Source: Eshraghiella crossota | Lineage (GTDB): Bacteria; Bacillota; Clostridia; Lachnospirales; Lachnospiraceae | NCBI RefSeq assembly: GCF_025148445.1 | Contig: NZ_CP102270.1 | Span: 930,001-994,000, forward strand | Reading direction: 5' to 3' | DNA: 64,000 nt | In this document: positions 26,031-34,679 of the stretch, one piece after another | Layout: each line of letters begins with the position of its first letter | Position numbering within the stretch: the first letter of the stretch is position 1 | Translations under genes and position numbers: made by a program | The notes under the pieces: model-generated | What the model was told of the DNA's origin: nothing | Database searches by the model: none | What the model saw: the letters and a program-made list of their open reading frames with translations, nothing else

Positions 26031-27335
26031 ATGATTGATAAAGCAAAATACTACAATCTTATTAGTAAAACATACTATAAAAAAATGGGACGCGTGTCCA
26101 AGGTAATAGGACTTACAGTAGAATCGATAGGACCGGATGCCAAATTAAATGATGTCTGCAAGATACTCCTTCGTGACAAACCGGGACAGCATATTAATGC
26201 TGAGGTTGTAGGTTTTAAAGACAACAGAATTGTACTTATGCCTTTTGAAAATGTGGATGGCATAGGACCGGGCTGCATTGTTGAAAATACCAACGAGGCG
26301 CTTAATGTCAATGTGGGAGAAGGGCTTCTTGGCAAGACGGTAGATGGCCTTGGAGTACCTACGGACGGAAGTGAGCTGCAGTCTTTTGAAAGATATCCTG
26401 TGGAACAGACAGCGCCGGACCCTATGGACAGGGTTATAATCAATGAGATTCTCCCACTCGGAGTAAAAGCCGTTGATGGTCTTTTAACAATAGGAAAAGG
26501 TCAGAGAATAGGTATTTTTGCAGGTTCAGGTGTAGGTAAAAGTACACTCTTGGGTATGTTTGCAAGAAATACCAAAGCTGACATTAACGTAATTGCTCTT
26601 ATTGGAGAACGAGGAAGAGAAGTGCGGGAATTTATAGAAAGAGACCTGGGAGAAGAGGGCATGAAACGAAGCGTGGTAGTTGTGGCTACCTCAGATAAGC
26701 CTGCCCTTATCCGTAACAAAGCTGCCAAGACGGCGACTGCCATAGCGGAATATTTCAGGGATCAGGGTAAAGATGTACTTCTTATGATGGATTCACTGAC
26801 CCGTTTTTCAATGGCTCAGAGAGAAATAGGACTTGCTTCCGGAGAACCTCCTGTTACAAGAGGATATCCGCCAAGCATGTACAGCGAGATGCCCAAACTC
26901 TTAGAAAGAGCAGGCAACTCAGACAAAGGCTCTATAACAGGTCTTTATACCGTTCTTGTAGACGGTGATGATTTTAACGAGCCTATTACCGATACGGCAA
27001 GAAGTATTCTTGACGGGCACATAATGTTATCAAGAAAACTTGCCCATAAAAATCATTATCCTGCAATAGATGTATTGCAGAGTATTTCAAGATGTATGAG
27101 CCAGATTGTAGACAAACATCAGAAAGAACTTGCCGGCAGACTTAAAAACGTAATGGCTACATACACGGAGGCAGAAGATCTTATTAATATCGGAGCCTAC
27201 AAGTCAGGTTCCAATAAAAACATCGACTATGCAATAAGCAAAATTGACAAAGTCAATGAATTTCTTATGCAGGCGACGGACGAGAAAATTACTTTTGAGG
27301 ACGAAATCAGACGTCTTGAAGAAGTATTTGCATAA
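26031..27335 (+). CDS. fliI: Flagellum-specific export ATPase FliI
   Basis: F1-beta-like hexameric ATPase of the flagellar type III export apparatus. Walker A GSGVGKSTL lies near residues 165-173, Walker B is KDVLLMMDSLTRFSMAQREI and the ERGREVREFIERDLGEEGM segment is diagnostic. The length of 434 is normal. It lies between fliH and fliJ, its usual partners. Confidence 0.97.
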   Translation: MIDKAKYYNLISKTYYKKMGRVSKVIGLTVESIGPDAKLNDVCKILLRDKPGQHINAEVVGFKDNRIVLMPFENVDGIGPGCIVENTNEALNVNVGEGLLGKTVDGLGVPTDGSELQSFERYPVEQTAPDPMDRVIINEILPLGVKAVDGLLTIGKGQRIGIFAGSGVGKSTLLGMFARNTKADINVIALIGERGREVREFIERDLGEEGMKRSVVVVATSDKPALIRNKAAKTATAIAEYFRDQGKDVLLMMDSLTRFSMAQREIGLASGEPPVTRGYPPSMYSEMPKLLERAGNSDKGSITGLYTVLVDGDDFNEPITDTARSILDGHIMLSRKLAHKNHYPAIDVLQSISRCMSQIVDKHQKELAGRLKNVMATYTEAEDLINIGAYKSGSNKNIDYAISKIDKVNEFLMQATDEKITFEDEIRRLEEVFA

Positions 27336-27346
27336 CAGGTGTAACT

Positions 27347-27811
27347 ATGGCAAAATTTGTATACAGATTACAGAACATCCTCAATATCAAAAATAAAATT
27401 GAAAATCAGGCAAAATCCGCTTATGCGGAGGCTATGGGCAGACTTAGGAAAGTCCAGAGCGAACTTGAGATACTGATTGCCAGAAAAAAAAGCCTTGAAG
27501 ATGATTATAGGAGACTTGCAACAGGAATTTTGTCCCCGATAAGTCTTAAAGAAGCCAAAAATGCCATGGATTACAATAAAGAAGAGATAAAAGATAAGCT
27601 CCTGGAACTCAGGGTAGCCGAAAAGAACCTTGATGTTGCAAAAACAAAACTTAACGAGGCGGTCAAGGACAGAAAGATCCATGAAAAGTTAAGGGAACAT
27701 TCTTTTGAAGAATTTCTTGCTGAATTGTCCGCACAGGAGAAAAAAGAAATAGATGAGATAGTAAGCTACAGATTCACTGCTGACAGTGAAAAAGATATAA
27801 AGGAGAATTAA
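27347..27811 (+). CDS. fliJ: Flagellar export protein FliJ
   Basis: Coiled-coil protein that links FliI to the FlhA export gate and escorts chaperones. The 154 residues are almost entirely helical, starting KFVYRLQNILNIKNKIENQA, the FliJ pattern. The next gene begins 2 bp after its stop. Confidence 0.9.
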   Translation: MAKFVYRLQNILNIKNKIENQAKSAYAEAMGRLRKVQSELEILIARKKSLEDDYRRLATGILSPISLKEAKNAMDYNKEEIKDKLLELRVAEKNLDVAKTKLNEAVKDRKIHEKLREHSFEEFLAELSAQEKKEIDEIVSYRFTADSEKDIKEN

Positions 27812-27812
27812 T

Positions 27813-28592
27813 ATGCCAAAGTACGAAGATGAAGGAATTGTTGAAGATAATGATGACCTTGAAACAGAAGAAGGCGGAAAGAAAAAGGGCAAAGGAACTA
27901 CAGCCATAATAGCCGCTTTTATCGTAGTTATCTGGATTGCGATTTTTGCACTTCTTGTAAAACTTGATGTAGGTGGATTCGGAAGTTCTGTTTTATATCC
28001 TGTATTAAAGGATGTACCGGTGCTTAACAAAATTCTTCCTAACGTATCTGACAACAGCTTAAGTTCCAACAGCGGTGATACATATTCTACATTACAGGAA
28101 GCGATAGACAGGATTAACGAGCTTGAAAACTCAATTGCCGTATATAAAAAGAACAGTGACGAAAATGCACAGACCATATCGAACCTTACGGCAGAAGTTG
28201 AAAGACTTAAGACCTACGAGGCTAATCAGACCGCTTTTGAAACTTTGAAAAAAAGATTTGATAATGAGGTTGTTTATACGGATAATGCACCCGATATAAA
28301 TGAATATAAGAATTGGTATGAACAGATGGATGCCGATAATGCGGCAGAGATATACAGACAGGTATTGGAGCAGCTCCAGATGGATGAGGTTATACAGAAT
28401 CTTGCAGATTATTACGCTTCAATGGATCCTGCCAATGCCGCGGCAGTATTTGAGGAAATGACCGGTGACCTTGAGAAGGTTGCGAAGATTCTTTCCTGCA
28501 TGAAAAAAGATAAGGCGGGTGATATACTTGCAGCCATGAACTCTACATTGGCAGCAAAGCTCACACTTCTTATATATCCAAAAGAAAATTAG
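27813..28592 (+). CDS. motE: MotE-like protein (MgtE N-domain), YlxF position
   Basis: A cytoplasmic acidic start, one membrane helix (TTAIIAAFIVVIWIAIFALL, about 30-49), a coiled coil (about 95-135) and a C-terminal MgtE_N-type superhelix (MDADNAAEIYRQVLEQLQMD, MDPANAAAVFEEMTGDLEKV, MKKDKAGDILAAMN). This is the architecture of MotE, a chaperone for the stator and MotC in Gram-negatives, and of B. subtilis YlxF, which has the same position between fliJ and fliK. In this organism its partner is not known. Confidence 0.75.
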   Translation: MPKYEDEGIVEDNDDLETEEGGKKKGKGTTAIIAAFIVVIWIAIFALLVKLDVGGFGSSVLYPVLKDVPVLNKILPNVSDNSLSSNSGDTYSTLQEAIDRINELENSIAVYKKNSDENAQTISNLTAEVERLKTYEANQTAFETLKKRFDNEVVYTDNAPDINEYKNWYEQMDADNAAEIYRQVLEQLQMDEVIQNLADYYASMDPANAAAVFEEMTGDLEKVAKILSCMKKDKAGDILAAMNSTLAAKLTLLIYPKEN

Positions 28593-28607
28593 AAAGGAGG
28601 AGAGGCA

Positions 28608-29864
28608 ATGACCACAGGGAATGTAAGCAGTGCTGCATTTATTATCAATAATATGCAGACAGGCAACATAAGTTCCCGTAAGACAGATACCGGCAGTCAG
28701 TTTAAAGATGTAATTAACAGCCTGAATGATACAGGTAATACTTTGACAGGTGCAGGACAGACAAGGGTCAACAGCGATATGCTTAAGGATTCCATTAAAA
28801 ACAGCAGTTCCACTGTAAAGAATGACAATTCCAATGTCGACAGTCTTGTTGAGGACATTAAAAATGTAGTAAAAGATATTCTTGACATATCGGATGAAGA
28901 CTTTGAAAAGATAATGGCAGAATCAGGATTTGCAGTTGTAGATTTACTTAATCCACAGAATGTTGTGAGCCTTATTGCACAGTTTAAGAATACGGATACC
29001 GTATCCATAGCGGTCAATGAAGAATTGTCACAGATGCTTACAGACATTAATACCGGAATTAACGAAGTTGTCAATATGTTTATGAAAGACAACGCGGTTT
29101 CTTTTGATGAAGTTATAAATCTTATCGAAAATTATGCAAAACCTGTTACTGATGACAATCAGAAAGTTTTACAGAGCACGGGACAGAATGTACCTGATGT
29201 AAACAGACAGGATGAGACAGACGAAAGCGGTAAAGTCATAGATGTTATTGTCAATGATGAAAGACCGGAGAATACCGGTGATTTTGTCAAAAACGATATA
29301 ACATCGGAAGATGACCATAAGGAAAAGAACGATAACGCAGGTAATAAGACCAATGCAGAAACAGTTCTTGACAGCCTTATGTCGGCAGTGTCCGATACAA
29401 CCGTAACGGCAGCAGACGGGATGGACGGTATTAACAGTGTATATGTTGTCAGACAGATTGTGGACGCTGTAAGAGTTAATCTTACAGAGGAAGTAAGAAC
29501 AATTGAAGTAGCACTTACACCTGAACATTTAGGTAAAGTCAACATAACGGTGGCATCCAAGAACGGAATTCTGACAGCTTCAATGGTTGTCCAGAATGAA
29601 ATGGTCAAGAATGCAATCGAAAACCAGCTTACGATGCTTAAGACCCAGTTTGAAAGTCAGGGAATTAAGGTTGAGCATGTTGAAGTAACCGTTGCAAGTC
29701 ATGAATTTGATTCTGATATGCAGGATGGGGCTGATGACAGGAATAACACTAAGTCGGGAGCCAGAAGAAAATTCAGAGGAATCGATGAACTGACAGATGA
29801 TAAATCAGATATTATTGATGAACAGAACGGATTTACGGAAAGCAGTATTAACATTAAGGCATAA
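28608..29864 (+). CDS. fliK: Flagellar hook-length control protein FliK
   Basis: Secreted molecular ruler that switches export specificity when the hook is complete. The 418-residue protein is Asp/Asn/Ser-rich with a poorly conserved ruler part, then the conserved C-terminal domain (about 285-365): VALTPEHLGKVNITVASKNG followed by an amphipathic helix. The AAAGGAGGAG site precedes the ATG. The call rests on this domain and position before flgD. Confidence 0.88.
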   Translation: MTTGNVSSAAFIINNMQTGNISSRKTDTGSQFKDVINSLNDTGNTLTGAGQTRVNSDMLKDSIKNSSSTVKNDNSNVDSLVEDIKNVVKDILDISDEDFEKIMAESGFAVVDLLNPQNVVSLIAQFKNTDTVSIAVNEELSQMLTDINTGINEVVNMFMKDNAVSFDEVINLIENYAKPVTDDNQKVLQSTGQNVPDVNRQDETDESGKVIDVIVNDERPENTGDFVKNDITSEDDHKEKNDNAGNKTNAETVLDSLMSAVSDTTVTAADGMDGINSVYVVRQIVDAVRVNLTEEVRTIEVALTPEHLGKVNITVASKNGILTASMVVQNEMVKNAIENQLTMLKTQFESQGIKVEHVEVTVASHEFDSDMQDGADDRNNTKSGARRKFRGIDELTDDKSDIIDEQNGFTESSINIKA

Positions 29865-29875
29865 AGGAGGAAAAT

Positions 29876-30325
29876 ATGGCTATAGTTGCACAGGTAATAG
29901 ACGGCAAAGTTGTTGCCAACTATACAGATGGTAAAGCTAACAAAAAGACAGGCTCGGATTCACTTAACAAAGACGCTTTTTTACAGATTCTTGCGGCAGA
30001 AATGCAGTATCAGGATCCACTTGAGCCATCTTCTAACACTGAATGGGTATCACAGATGTCTTCATTTTCACAGATTGAATCACTTCAGACTGTAAGTGAC
30101 AGTATTTCTGAACAGGGTGCATCTAATCTTGTCGGAAAAAGAGTAATTCTTGAAGATACCGACAGCGCAGGTAACAAAAAGTACATAACAGGTAAAGTAC
30201 AGTGTACCGAAAAGATTAACGGTAAGATTTACTTATCGATTAATGATAATCTTTACGATTATGAAAAACTCTATTCCGTAGTTGATGAAGATTATTACAA
30301 CGAAGTAATTAATAAAAAACAGTAA
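29876..30325 (+). CDS. flgD: Hook-capping protein FlgD (short form)
   Basis: Scaffold for hook assembly. The conserved FlgD start domain is visible: LNKDAFLQILAAEMQYQDPL followed by WVSQMSSFSQIESLQ. The 149 residues lack most of the Ig/tudor-like region of the E. coli protein, as in B. subtilis FlgD (~140). Confidence 0.93.
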   Translation: MAIVAQVIDGKVVANYTDGKANKKTGSDSLNKDAFLQILAAEMQYQDPLEPSSNTEWVSQMSSFSQIESLQTVSDSISEQGASNLVGKRVILEDTDSAGNKKYITGKVQCTEKINGKIYLSINDNLYDYEKLYSVVDEDYYNEVINKKQ

Positions 30326-30340
30326 CATTGGGAAAGGCTG

Positions 30341-30742
30341 ATGTATATGGAAATTAACAATCAGGGATTTGTTTCCATTGAACAGGTTACTTCCAGATAT
30401 TTTAAAGGAACAGCTCCTGAAAAAGAGCAGTCAGGTAACATAAGTTTTGGCGATTTACTGAAAGAAAAGGTAAATGAAGCCGGCAGTCGGGAACTTAAAT
30501 TTTCCAAACATGCCAGCAGAAGGCTTATGGACAGGAATATCAATCTCTCTAAGGAACAGATTGACAGATTACAAAAAGGAGCACAGCTTAGTAACCGCAA
30601 GGGAATTAAAGAATCCTTAGTTCTCATGGATGAGTATGCTTTTATTGTGAATACCGGAAGCAATACCGTTGTAACGGCAATGGAAAAAGATGCTGATGGT
30701 GAAAATATTTATACAAACATTGACGGAGCAGTATTGGTATAA
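30341..30742 (+). CDS. Flagellar operon protein of the TIGR02530 type
   Basis: A small protein of 133 residues with the conserved motif LKFSKHASRRLMDRNINLSK and EYAFIVNTGSNTVVTAM, recognisable as the uncharacterised flagellar operon family found between flgD and flgE in Firmicutes. Function is not established; the basic SKHASRRL helix suggests a cytoplasmic partner-binding surface. An ATG at 30347 is an equally possible start. Confidence 0.8.
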   Translation: MYMEINNQGFVSIEQVTSRYFKGTAPEKEQSGNISFGDLLKEKVNEAGSRELKFSKHASRRLMDRNINLSKEQIDRLQKGAQLSNRKGIKESLVLMDEYAFIVNTGSNTVVTAMEKDADGENIYTNIDGAVLV

Positions 30743-30764
30743 GATTGGACCTTCGGGAAATCGG

Positions 30765-30790
30765 ATGTCTCTGAACGCCGGATGAGACAT
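30765..30790 (+). promoter_or_regulatory. Hairpin in flgE leader
   Basis: Seven-base arms ATGTCTC (30765-30771) and GAGACAT (30784-30790) flank a 12-nt loop within the 89-bp gap before flgE, one of the largest gaps of the operon. There is no T-tract. Confidence 0.4.
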
Positions 30791-30831
30791 ACAATACACC
30801 GTCTGTTATACAGAAAGGTAGGAAAAATATT

Positions 30832-32154
30832 ATGATGAGAGCACTTTACTCTGGTGTAGCAGGTCTTAAGACACACCAGACAAAAATGGACGTTATCGGT
30901 AATAACATCGCTAACGTTAATACAGTAGGTTTTAAATCACAGTCGGTAACATTCAGTGATGTATTTTACCAGACAACACAGAATGCTTCAGGAGCCAATG
31001 CAGAGACCGGCATGGGCGGAACCAACGCAAAGCAGATTGGTCTTGGTTCTACGGTATCTTCTATTACAACAAAGGTATCTGAATCAGGTGGTTCACAGTC
31101 AACAAGTAATCCGTTTGACCTTATGATAAACGGAGATTCAATGTTTATAGTAAATAACGCAGGTACTAATTATTTTACCAAGGCAGGTAATTTTACGGTA
31201 GACAGTGCCGGAACACTTGTTACTTCACAGGGTTATGCGGTACAGGGCTGGAAAGCCAACGAAGAAGGCGTAATAATGAAAGGACCTGTTACTTCATTGA
31301 ACCTTTATGGAGCAGAAAATAAATATGCTGCCCCTGAAGCAACGGAAAACTGCACAATTTCAGGCAACATCAACAAAGAAGATGATGGTTTTGAATCAGG
31401 AGTAGGAAGAAGTATGAATATTACTTTCTATGATACTCTCGGATATGAATATCAGGTAACTGTTAAGGTAACCCAGGATCCTGATGATGATTATAAATAT
31501 AACCTTGTTGCTACCGGTCTTACATGTGGAGGCAAAGCAGTAGATTTTGGAGCTGATGCACAGACCAAACTTGAAGGACTTCTTAAAGACGTTACACTTA
31601 CATTTGATAAGGTAACAGGTGAACTTGCAGATCCTGCGGATGGAAAAGTAACACTTAATACAACAACTCTTGGAATCGATTCCCTTGCTAAGGATGTTAA
31701 TCTTGATTTTTCAAAGATGACATGTCTCGGTACAGATACAAGTTTTACACCGGCAAGGGGTGATAAGGAAGGACTTGGAGCGGGACGTCTTGTAGGTACT
31801 ATGTCGGGTGTAAGTATCCAGAAGGACGGTATTATTGTTGCTTATTATGATAATGGTGATTCAAAGATTATTGCCCAGATAGCGGTTGCTAACTTCAAGA
31901 ACCTTTCAGGACTTGAAAAAGTCGGAGATAATCTTTTTGCGGAGACACTTAACTCCGGTAACTTTGACGGTATTGGTGATGATATAACAGAGGATGGCGG
32001 ATATTTTTCACCAGGTGTCCTTGAAATGTCCAATGTAGATCTTGCTGCAGAATTTACAGACATGATTACAACACAGCGTGGATACCAGGCTAACTCAAGA
32101 ATTATTACTGTATCAGATACATTGCTCGAGGAACTTATTAACCTTAAGAGATAA
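30832..32154 (+). CDS. flgE: Flagellar hook protein FlgE
   Basis: Hook subunit of 440 residues. N-terminus MMRALYSGVAGLKTHQTKMD with VIGNNIANVNTVGFKSQ and C-terminus AAEFTDMITTQRGYQANSRI are the conserved rod/hook helices; a FlgE D2 domain (LGYEYQVTVKVTQDP, GVSIQKDGIIVAYYDNGD) lies between. A second ATG at 30835 is possible. Hairpins lie on both sides of the gene. Confidence 0.96.
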   Translation: MMRALYSGVAGLKTHQTKMDVIGNNIANVNTVGFKSQSVTFSDVFYQTTQNASGANAETGMGGTNAKQIGLGSTVSSITTKVSESGGSQSTSNPFDLMINGDSMFIVNNAGTNYFTKAGNFTVDSAGTLVTSQGYAVQGWKANEEGVIMKGPVTSLNLYGAENKYAAPEATENCTISGNINKEDDGFESGVGRSMNITFYDTLGYEYQVTVKVTQDPDDDYKYNLVATGLTCGGKAVDFGADAQTKLEGLLKDVTLTFDKVTGELADPADGKVTLNTTTLGIDSLAKDVNLDFSKMTCLGTDTSFTPARGDKEGLGAGRLVGTMSGVSIQKDGIIVAYYDNGDSKIIAQIAVANFKNLSGLEKVGDNLFAETLNSGNFDGIGDDITEDGGYFSPGVLEMSNVDLAAEFTDMITTQRGYQANSRIITVSDTLLEELINLKR

Positions 32155-32164
32155 ATTAATTAAT

Positions 32165-32188
32165 AATCCCTGCCTTATGGCAGGGATT
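32165..32188 (+). promoter_or_regulatory. Perfect 10-bp hairpin after flgE
   Basis: AATCCCTGCC (32165-32174) and GGCAGGGATT (32179-32188) form a perfect stem with a TTAT loop. Only ATTTAT follows, so termination would be partial at best. It may stabilise the flgE end of the transcript or attenuate downstream genes. Confidence 0.6.
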
Positions 32189-32202
32189 TATGAGGAAAAC
32201 TT

Positions 32203-32403
32203 ATGATAGAACTCACAAAACTCAATGATATAAAATTTTCTGTTAATCCGGAACTTATTGAAATTGTAGAAACTACGCCGGATACGGTTATTACACTTAC
32301 TACCGGACGAAAATTAATAGTAAAAGAAAGTAGACAAGACATTAAAAATTTAGTATTATCTTATAAGAGAAAAATTTATTCCGAATTACTGAAAATTGAT
32401 TAA
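32203..32403 (+). CDS. flbD: FlbD/SwrD-family small protein
   Basis: A 66-residue protein starting MIELTKLNDIKFSVNPELIE, with TTGRKLIVKES, the pattern of FlbD (not the Caulobacter regulator). The B. subtilis homologue SwrD (YlzI), in the same place after the hook gene, raises motor torque and supports swarming. Here motA and motB follow directly, which fits a stator-related role. Confidence 0.88.
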   Translation: MIELTKLNDIKFSVNPELIEIVETTPDTVITLTTGRKLIVKESRQDIKNLVLSYKRKIYSELLKID

Positions 32404-32467
32404 CTTTTTTTCAGCAATAGGATGTATTAATATATATAATATATGGAATACAAGGTGATTAGATAAA

Positions 32468-33277
32468 ATGGATTTAGCAACACTTATTGGATTAATTGCG
32501 TGTATCGCTCTTGTTATTATGGGTATTATTACCGGTGATGACGGAGTGGCTGCACTTAAGAACTTTGTTGATTTTAAGTCAATACTTATTACATTCGGCG
32601 GAGCCTTCGGTGCTACATTAATATCACATAAGATGAAAGACTTTATAGGAGGTCTTAAAGGCTTTGCACTTGCTTTAAAACAGCGTAATTATGATCAGAC
32701 AGAAGCAATTAAGAACATTATTGAGCTTTCCAACGTAGCACGTAAGGAAGGTTTATTGGCATTGGAGGAGGCAGCAGAGAACATAGAGGAACCTTTTATG
32801 AAAAAGGGTATTCTTCTCATAGTTGATGGTACAGAACCTGATCTTGTGCGTGCTATTCTTGAGACTGAGATTACATGTGTGGAACAAAGACATAAGAAAG
32901 TTGCGGGCTTTTGGGATACATTGGCTGCAATGGGTCCTGCGTGGGGTATGGTAGGTACTCTTATAGGACTTATCAATATGCTTAAGAATATGTCAGATGC
33001 AAGTGCCCTCGGACCTAATATGGCCGTAGCACTTATTACAACTTTATATGGCTCAATGCTTGCCAACTGGATTGCAATGCCTATTGCCAATAAACTTCGA
33101 GTTAATAACTCAGATGAAATAATACTTAAGGAAGTTATGATTGAAGGCCTTCTTTCAATACAGGCAGGAGAGAATCCTAGGGTAATTGAAGAGAAACTTA
33201 AGTCATTCCTTTCTCCAAATGACAGAAACAGTTATGGTGACGGACAGGAAGGTGGAGGTGACCAGGTAGATGGCTAG
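32468..33277 (+). CDS. motA: Flagellar stator protein MotA
   Basis: Ion-channel stator subunit with four membrane helices. Visible landmarks are the first helix (LATLIGLIACIALVIMGIIT), the cytoplasmic charged loop, and the conserved VAGFWDTLAAMGPAWGMVGTLIGLI before helix 3. The 269 residues are typical. The motB start overlaps its last eight bases. In B. subtilis motAB is elsewhere; here it is inside the fla/che operon. Confidence 0.96.
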   Translation: MDLATLIGLIACIALVIMGIITGDDGVAALKNFVDFKSILITFGGAFGATLISHKMKDFIGGLKGFALALKQRNYDQTEAIKNIIELSNVARKEGLLALEEAAENIEEPFMKKGILLIVDGTEPDLVRAILETEITCVEQRHKKVAGFWDTLAAMGPAWGMVGTLIGLINMLKNMSDASALGPNMAVALITTLYGSMLANWIAMPIANKLRVNNSDEIILKEVMIEGLLSIQAGENPRVIEEKLKSFLSPNDRNSYGDGQEGGGDQVDG

Positions 33278-34067
33278 AAAGAAAAATGAAGATCCACCAA
33301 TTAAAACAGATGGCTGGATGAATACTTTTTCTGATCTTATGAATCTGCTTCTTTGCTTTTTCGTTATGCTTTTCTCAATGTCAACTATTGATGCCGAGAA
33401 ATTTCAGGAAGTTATAGCATCTTTTTCTTCAAGTTACAGTGTCCTTGACGGAGGCTCTACGGGAATTGATGACGGAATGTTAATTGCCAGCGGGGCGAGC
33501 CAGCTTACCCAGCTTAGCGAGTATTACAGCAGTATGGGTGCCAGTGACGACGACAGTGATAAATCTGAAATTGACAAGGCACAGGATCTTATAGGCAAAG
33601 AAGAACTGAAAGACTCAGAACAGATGGGTGACAAAATAGAGAATCTCCTTGATAAGATGGGACAGAGCAATAACATAGAGGTTCAGGTTACACAACATTA
33701 TGTATGTCTGAATATGAAAGGCGCATTGCTTTTCAATTCTGCATCGGCTACCCTCACAAGTGATGCGGAGAAAGTTTTGTCAGACGTAGCAGTGATTTTG
33801 AAGATGTATGAGGATAACCTAATTGAGATAGAAGGCCATACGGACAATGTTCCGATTAACTGGGATATTTTTACAAGCAATAATGTGCTTTCGGATTACA
33901 GGGCACTTGCTGTTTTTGATTTCCTTGTTGATAAAGGCATAAGTCCTGTTAAACTTAAACATTCGGGACGAGGCGAATACAATCCTATTGCTTCCAATGA
34001 CACAGCAGAAGGCCGTGCCCAGAATAGAAGAGTTGAAATTAAAATATATAACAGCTATAACAGTTAA
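33270..34067 (+). CDS. motB: Flagellar stator protein MotB
   Basis: Plug and peptidoglycan-binding stator subunit. The single helix DLMNLLLCFFVMLFSMS starts with the ion-binding aspartate D22. A long acidic linker follows, then an OmpA-like domain (about 145-262) with IEIEGHTDNVPI and NRRVEIKI. The 265 residues are normal. The coupling ion cannot be decided by eye. Confidence 0.95.
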   Translation: MARKKNEDPPIKTDGWMNTFSDLMNLLLCFFVMLFSMSTIDAEKFQEVIASFSSSYSVLDGGSTGIDDGMLIASGASQLTQLSEYYSSMGASDDDSDKSEIDKAQDLIGKEELKDSEQMGDKIENLLDKMGQSNNIEVQVTQHYVCLNMKGALLFNSASATLTSDAEKVLSDVAVILKMYEDNLIEIEGHTDNVPINWDIFTSNNVLSDYRALAVFDFLVDKGISPVKLKHSGRGEYNPIASNDTAEGRAQNRRVEIKIYNSYNS

Positions 34068-34103
34068 GCAGAAGGGACCCTTAGTTGGGTTTAGGTGATG
34101 ATA

Positions 34104-34634
34104 ATGAAAAAAGGCATGATTAATTTTGTCATTCTTGCATTGGTTTTAGTCAATCTTGTTTTATCGGTAATACTTGTATTTACATTTGTACCGGCGGTTA
34201 GCAAGACTAATAACCTTGTTGGCAAAATTGCAAAAATTGTGGATCTGAATGTCAGTGGAGACAGTACTGAGAATGGTGCTCCATCAGCAGAAGATATAGA
34301 ATATGTGCAGGTTAAGTTCAGCGATGACGAGACAAGTCAGGTATTTACTCTTAAGCAGGGAGCTTCGGACAGCAAAGTACATTATTTAAAACTTTCTGTT
34401 ACAATCAAGCTTGATAAGAGACAGTCTGACTATAAGGATAAAAAGAAACTTATAGAAAGCACAATGACAACATATCTCGGAAGCGCGGTAGGAGATATTG
34501 TTATTGAGTATACTAAGGAAGAGGCAAGCAATAGCAAGAAAGAGATGGAAAACAGACTTTTAAAAGCCCTTCAGGCTTATTATGATACAGGGGCAATATA
34601 TGATGTGTCTTTCCCTGAATATGTTGTTTCATAA
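34104..34634 (+). CDS. fliL: Flagellar basal body protein FliL
   Basis: A single-pass membrane protein with an N-terminal helix (MINFVILALVLVNLVLSVILVF) and an extracytoplasmic domain of the stomatin-like FliL fold (YLKLSVTIKLD, KLIESTMTTYLGSAVGDIV). It surrounds the stator. AGGTGA 5 bp upstream favours ATG 34104; ATG 34098 or GTG 34095 are alternatives. Confidence 0.85.
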   Translation: MKKGMINFVILALVLVNLVLSVILVFTFVPAVSKTNNLVGKIAKIVDLNVSGDSTENGAPSAEDIEYVQVKFSDDETSQVFTLKQGASDSKVHYLKLSVTIKLDKRQSDYKDKKKLIESTMTTYLGSAVGDIVIEYTKEEASNSKKEMENRLLKALQAYYDTGAIYDVSFPEYVVS

Positions 34635-34646
34635 TTTGTAATATTC

Positions 34647-34655
34647 TGTTATAAT
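34647..34655 (+). promoter_or_regulatory. Possible extended -10 element before fliM
   Basis: TGTTATAAT (34647-34655) matches an extended -10 (TGn TATAAT), 25 bp before the fliM start, in the short gap after fliL. No good -35 is visible (TTTCAT at 34627-34632). It could be a secondary internal promoter for the C-ring and chemotaxis genes. Confidence 0.3.
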
Positions 34656-34679
34656 CTATAGAAAAGAAGGTGAATGAAG

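Noticed and set aside
28697-29608. Long antisense open frames over fliK
   Set aside because: They result from codon bias of the sense gene; the encoded sequences are Ser/Thr/Leu-rich with no family signature.
34068-34103. GGGACCC/GGGTTT stem before fliL as terminator
   Set aside because: The pairing is short and imperfect, lies directly before the ribosome site and has no T-tract.
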